Assembly (NCBI GenBank): GCA_021205005.1
Contig: JAJPYK010000139.1
Location: forward strand, 1-8,129
Direction: 5' to 3'
Length of the DNA stretch: 8,129 nucleotides
DNA from: Paraprevotella sp.
GTDB taxonomy: Bacteria > Bacteroidota > Bacteroidia > Bacteroidales > Bacteroidaceae
This document shows, one piece after another, positions 5,502 to 8,129 of the stretch (position 1 is the first letter of the stretch; each line of letters opens with the position of its first letter). A program made the position numbers and the translations under genes. A model generated the notes under the pieces. The model worked only from the letters and a program-made list of their open reading frames with translations. It ran no database searches and was not told the origin of the DNA.

Positions 5502-7772
5502 ATGATCGTATGTATCGCAGAGAAGCCCAGCGTGGGCAAGGACATTGCCAAAGTACTCGGCGCCACGCAAGACCACCGCAACTATTGGGAAGGCAATGGC
5601 TACCAGGTCACCTGGACTTTCGGCCATCTCTGCGAACTGAAAGAACCGCATGAATACAGCCCGCTGTGGAAAGCGTGGAGCCTTTCCTCGCTGCCTATGA
5701 TCCCGGCCCGTTTCGGCATCAAACTGAAAAACGACAAGGGCATCGAAGAGCAATTCCGCACCATTGAAAAACTGATGCAGGCGGCCGACCTCATCATCAA
5801 TTGCGGAGATTCCGGACAAGAGGGCGAACTCATCCAACGGTGGGTCATGCAGAAAGCCGGGACGCACTGTCCCGTGAAACGCTTGTGGATCTCGTCGCTC
5901 ACCGAAGAGGCCATCCGAGAAGGATTCAACACTCTGAAGGATCAAAGCGAATATCAATCGCTTTACGAGGCAGGACTGAGCCGGGCCATCGGCGACTGGA
6001 CGCTGGGCATGAACGCTACCCGCCTCTACACTCTGAAATATGCACAGGGAAGGCAGGTGCTGAGCATCGGGAGAGTGCAGACGCCTACGCTCGCCCTTAT
6101 CGTAAACCGACAGCTCGAATTTGCAGGGTTCCGTCCCGAACCTTATTGGGTGCTGACCACGAACTACCGCAATACGACTTTTACTGCGGTCATGGCGCAG
6201 GACGAAGAAGAAGACCGCGACACGGACCCGGCAGCTGACGGGAAAAACAAGGGAGAGCGCAACAAGACAAATGATGCGGTGCGGCGATGCTTTTCCACCG
6301 AAGAAGAAGGACGCAAGGCCCTCGAACAAATCAAGGATGCGCCTTTCTTCATCACTTCCGTCACCCGGAAAAACGGAACGGAAGCCCCGCCCCGACTCTA
6401 CGACCTGACCTCGCTCCAGGTGGAATGCAACCGGAAACTCGGTTATTCTTCCGACCTCACCCTGCAATTCATCCAGTCGCTCTACGAAAAGAAAATCACG
6501 ACGTATCCCCGTGTGGACACGACGTTCCTGAGCGACGACATCTATCCTAAGTGCAACGGCATCCTCAACGGATTGGCCGGCGATTACGGCGCGCTGCTCC
6601 AACCCCTGCGCGGTGCGAAACTGAAAAAGAGCAAAAAGGTGTTCGACTCGTCCAAGGTGACCGACCATCATGCCATCATCCCCACGGGAGTACCCCCACG
6701 GGGGCTGACTCCGGACGAACAACAGGTGTTCGACCTGGTGGCCAAACGTTTCATCGCGGCTTTCTACCCCGACTGCAAGTTCGCCACCACCACGGTTTTA
6801 GGCGAAACCGCCGATATTCCGTTCAAGGCCACGGGAAAGCAAATCCTCGCCCCCGGTTGGAGGGAAGTCTATGCCCAAGAACGCAAGGCGGCCGAAGAAG
6901 AACGCACCCTGCCGGCTTTCAGCAAAGGCGAAAGCGGTCCGCACGTACCCGATCTGGCCGAGAAGTGGACCCAACCGCCCAAACCCTATACCGAGGCCAC
7001 CCTCCTGCGGGCCATGGAGACCGCCGGACGTATGGTGGAAGATGACGAACTGCGCGACGCCCTGAAGGAAAACGGTATCGGACGGCCTTCCACGCGGGCC
7101 GCCATCATCCAGACTCTGTTCAAACGGCATTACATCCGCCTGGAAGGGAAGAACCTGATTGCCACCCCGACGGGCATGGAGCTCATCAGCCTGATTCATG
7201 AGGAATTGCTGAAAAGCGCGGAACTGACCGGCATGTGGGAACGCAAACTGCGTCTGATCGAGAAAAAGACCTACGATGCCAAGACGTTCCTCGATGAGTT
7301 GAAAGTCATGGTGACCGACATCGTGCATACCGTCTTGTCCGATAACACCAACCGACGAGTAACGGAAACGAAAGAAGAATCCGGCGTGACTAAAAAACAA
7401 AAGGGCACGACCAAAAACCGCCCTGCCGCAGAAAAGAAAAAGACGAACCGGAAAAAGACGACCGATGCCAAACCGACAGTCGTCCCTGTCGTGCAGCCCG
7501 CTTTATCCATACGCGAAGGCGACCTCTGCCCCCTCTGCGGAAAAGGACATATCATCAAGGGAAAAACCGCTTTCGGCTGTTCGGATGGAAGAACGGATGC
7601 ACGTTCCGCGCCCCTTTTGAAGGGCAAGTCACGGGAACAAATGCCGAACCGGAAGATCCATAAAACCGCCACACCGACGGAACGCATCCGGACAATCCTC
7701 CATGAATTACCCCACATTAAAAAACATATAAAAAGCACGAAACACTGCGGATGCCGCAGCCGTCATTCGTAA
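5502..7772 (+). CDS. topB: DNA topoisomerase III (type IA) with an apparent C-terminal frameshift
   Basis: A type IA topoisomerase, which cuts one DNA strand through a tyrosine and passes the other, resolving recombination and replication intermediates. The Toprim domain begins at the N-terminus with catalytic Glu7 (IAEKPSVGKDIA); the acidic site is at NCGDSGQEGELIQRW (Asp103, Glu107), where Gly105 replaces the second Asp, as in many TopB proteins. GRVQTPTLALIV belongs to the central domain. The active-site Tyr335 lies in TTYPRVDTTFLSDD, and GIGRPSTRA follows in the later conserved part. An acidic-hydrophilic insertion is at about 231-255 and a Lys/Thr-rich linker at about 615-668. The zinc ribbon has Cys676, Cys679 and Cys693, but right after Ser694 the expected GWKNGCTFRAPFE is found in the -1 frame, ending at TAA 7661-7663. 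As read, the protein is 756 aa with an unrelated basic tail; restored, about 720 aa. The catalytic core is intact, so activity may survive. No transfer genes are nearby, so a chromosomal copy is likelier than a conjugative-element one. Confidence 0.93.
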   Translation: MIVCIAEKPSVGKDIAKVLGATQDHRNYWEGNGYQVTWTFGHLCELKEPHEYSPLWKAWSLSSLPMIPARFGIKLKNDKGIEEQFRTIEKLMQAADLIINCGDSGQEGELIQRWVMQKAGTHCPVKRLWISSLTEEAIREGFNTLKDQSEYQSLYEAGLSRAIGDWTLGMNATRLYTLKYAQGRQVLSIGRVQTPTLALIVNRQLEFAGFRPEPYWVLTTNYRNTTFTAVMAQDEEEDRDTDPAADGKNKGERNKTNDAVRRCFSTEEEGRKALEQIKDAPFFITSVTRKNGTEAPPRLYDLTSLQVECNRKLGYSSDLTLQFIQSLYEKKITTYPRVDTTFLSDDIYPKCNGILNGLAGDYGALLQPLRGAKLKKSKKVFDSSKVTDHHAIIPTGVPPRGLTPDEQQVFDLVAKRFIAAFYPDCKFATTTVLGETADIPFKATGKQILAPGWREVYAQERKAAEEERTLPAFSKGESGPHVPDLAEKWTQPPKPYTEATLLRAMETAGRMVEDDELRDALKENGIGRPSTRAAIIQTLFKRHYIRLEGKNLIATPTGMELISLIHEELLKSAELTGMWERKLRLIEKKTYDAKTFLDELKVMVTDIVHTVLSDNTNRRVTETKEESGVTKKQKGTTKNRPAAEKKKTNRKKTTDAKPTVVPVVQPALSIREGDLCPLCGKGHIIKGKTAFGCSDGRTDARSAPLLKGKSREQMPNRKIHKTATPTERIRTILHELPHIKKHIKSTKHCGCRSRHS
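7583..7663 (+). other. Displaced native C-terminus of TopB in the -1 frame
   Basis: Reading from G7583 in the frame one base behind topB gives 26 codons, G W K N G C T F R A P F E and onward to E D P, then TAA (7661-7663). This is the normal continuation of the FGCS zinc ribbon, with the fourth Cys at 7598-7600. Adding one base within 7581-7584 (for example TCC GGA TGG instead of TCG GAT GG) joins it to the main frame. The segment shows that the 60-odd residues read in the main frame after Ser694 are not genuine topoisomerase sequence. Confidence 0.85.
7745..7759 (+). terminator. Short GC-rich hairpin, possible weak terminator of topB
   Basis: CTGCGG and CCGCAG are perfect complements around the loop ATG. 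The hairpin lies 81 nt after the restored topB stop (7663) and 65 nt before the GH43 start. No T run follows, so it is at best a weak or factor-assisted terminator. If the main topB frame is taken literally the hairpin falls inside coding sequence, whereas in the restored frame it falls in the intergenic gap, where such a structure is expected. Confidence 0.3.
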
Positions 7773-7824
7773 TGTAACCGTAAGTTCATACAAATCATCC
7801 ATATTCATCAAAAACGATTCTATC

Positions 7825-8129
7825 ATGAAAATTACACGGAAAAGCAAGTGGCTTCTCAGTTTACTGTGGCTGTGTCTGTCGGTCGCAACGTCTGCACAAA
7901 CCTACCCCCGCAATCTCCTGGCGGGAGATTATCCCGACCCGTCCATTATCCGAGAAGGGAAAGACTTCTACATGACCAACTCCTCATTCGACTATGCGCC
8001 TGGACTGCTCATCTGGCACTCCACCGATCGGGTGAACTGGACGCCAGTGACCCGTGCCCTCACGACTTACGGCGGTTCGGTCTATGCACCCGACCTGGTG
8101 AAATACCAAGGACGCTACTATATTTATTA
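7825..8129 (+). CDS. Secreted glycoside hydrolase family 43 enzyme, N-terminal part (cut by window edge)
   Basis: The frame from ATG 7825 stays open for 101 codons to the window end. Residues 1-25 are a signal peptide (MKITRKSK, a Leu/Trp-rich core, then ATSAQ), so the enzyme is exported. The mature start carries the GH43 hallmark GDYPDPSI, whose Asp38 would be the general base. It continues with FYMTNSSFDYAPGLLIWHS and NWTPV, the usual first blade of the five-bladed propeller. The second blade has YAPDLVKYQGRYYIY, with Asp90 in the position of the pKa-modulating Asp. The catalytic acid Glu lies beyond the window. GH43 enzymes remove alpha-L-arabinofuranose or beta-xylose units; which one applies here, and whether accessory domains follow, cannot be told. 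It begins 161 nt after the restored topB stop and has no clear TAnnTTTG promoter of its own. It probably belongs to a carbohydrate-use gene set continuing to the right. Confidence 0.9.
   Translation, partial: MKITRKSKWLLSLLWLCLSVATSAQTYPRNLLAGDYPDPSIIREGKDFYMTNSSFDYAPGLLIWHSTDRVNWTPVTRALTTYGGSVYAPDLVKYQGRYYIY

Noticed and set aside
5169..6722. 517-codon open frame on the minus strand opposite topB
   Set aside because: It lies antisense to the conserved Toprim and active-site coding region. Its translation is rich in Arg, Phe and Cys with no family motif, as expected for a shadow frame in a GC-leaning gene.
7575..7590. Programmed -1 ribosomal frameshift in topB
   Set aside because: The sequence around the shift (GGC TGT TCG GAT) is not a slippery heptamer of the X XXY YYZ kind, and I see no strong hairpin just after it. 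Simple base loss fits better.
5502..7772. topB as part of a conjugative transposon
   Set aside because: No relaxase, tra, mobilisation or integrase genes or att-like repeats are visible; the neighbours are sugar-use genes.

Overview
The window looks like a chromosomal piece of a Bacteroidales bacterium (Bacteroides/Phocaeicola/Prevotella-like; genus not resolved). The main reasons are a SusC/SusD outer-membrane nutrient-uptake pair, a GH43 glycosidase, a Bacteroidetes-style topoisomerase III, and two promoters with the TAnnTTTG -7 element typical of this phylum. Start codons are not preceded by clear Shine-Dalgarno sequences.

Layout: positions 1-4664 are read on the minus strand. In transcription order they hold a secreted 395-aa protein with an internal duplication and a C-terminal sorting-type domain (4664-3477), a SusC-like TonB-dependent transporter (3343-206), and the first 64 codons of a SusD-like lipoprotein (192-1, running off the window). 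Positions 4665-5501 are a long divergent intergenic region with an outward-facing promoter at each end and, between them, a 10-bp perfect inverted repeat and a short direct repeat. On the plus strand follow topB (5502-7772 as read) and the first 101 codons of a secreted GH43 glycoside hydrolase (7825-8129, running off the window).

Functionally, the SusC/SusD pair (and perhaps the secreted 395-aa protein) would bind a glycan at the cell surface and import its oligosaccharides. The GH43 enzyme would trim arabinose- or xylose-containing side chains. The topoisomerase is a DNA-maintenance gene lying between the two carbohydrate units.

The most notable observations are two single-position lesions in otherwise intact genes. 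The SusC gene has one in-frame TAG (2216-2218) that cuts the protein just after the plug and first barrel segment; the same frame continues with perfect family character on the far side. topB appears to lack one base near 7581-7584. This shifts the frame inside the C-terminal zinc ribbon, removes the fourth Cys ligand and replaces the expected end (TAA at 7661-7663) with about 60 unrelated residues. Either the strain carries recent mutations or the underlying sequence has base-calling errors. I found no convincing new multi-gene system, CRISPR array, tRNA, rRNA or insertion sequence.
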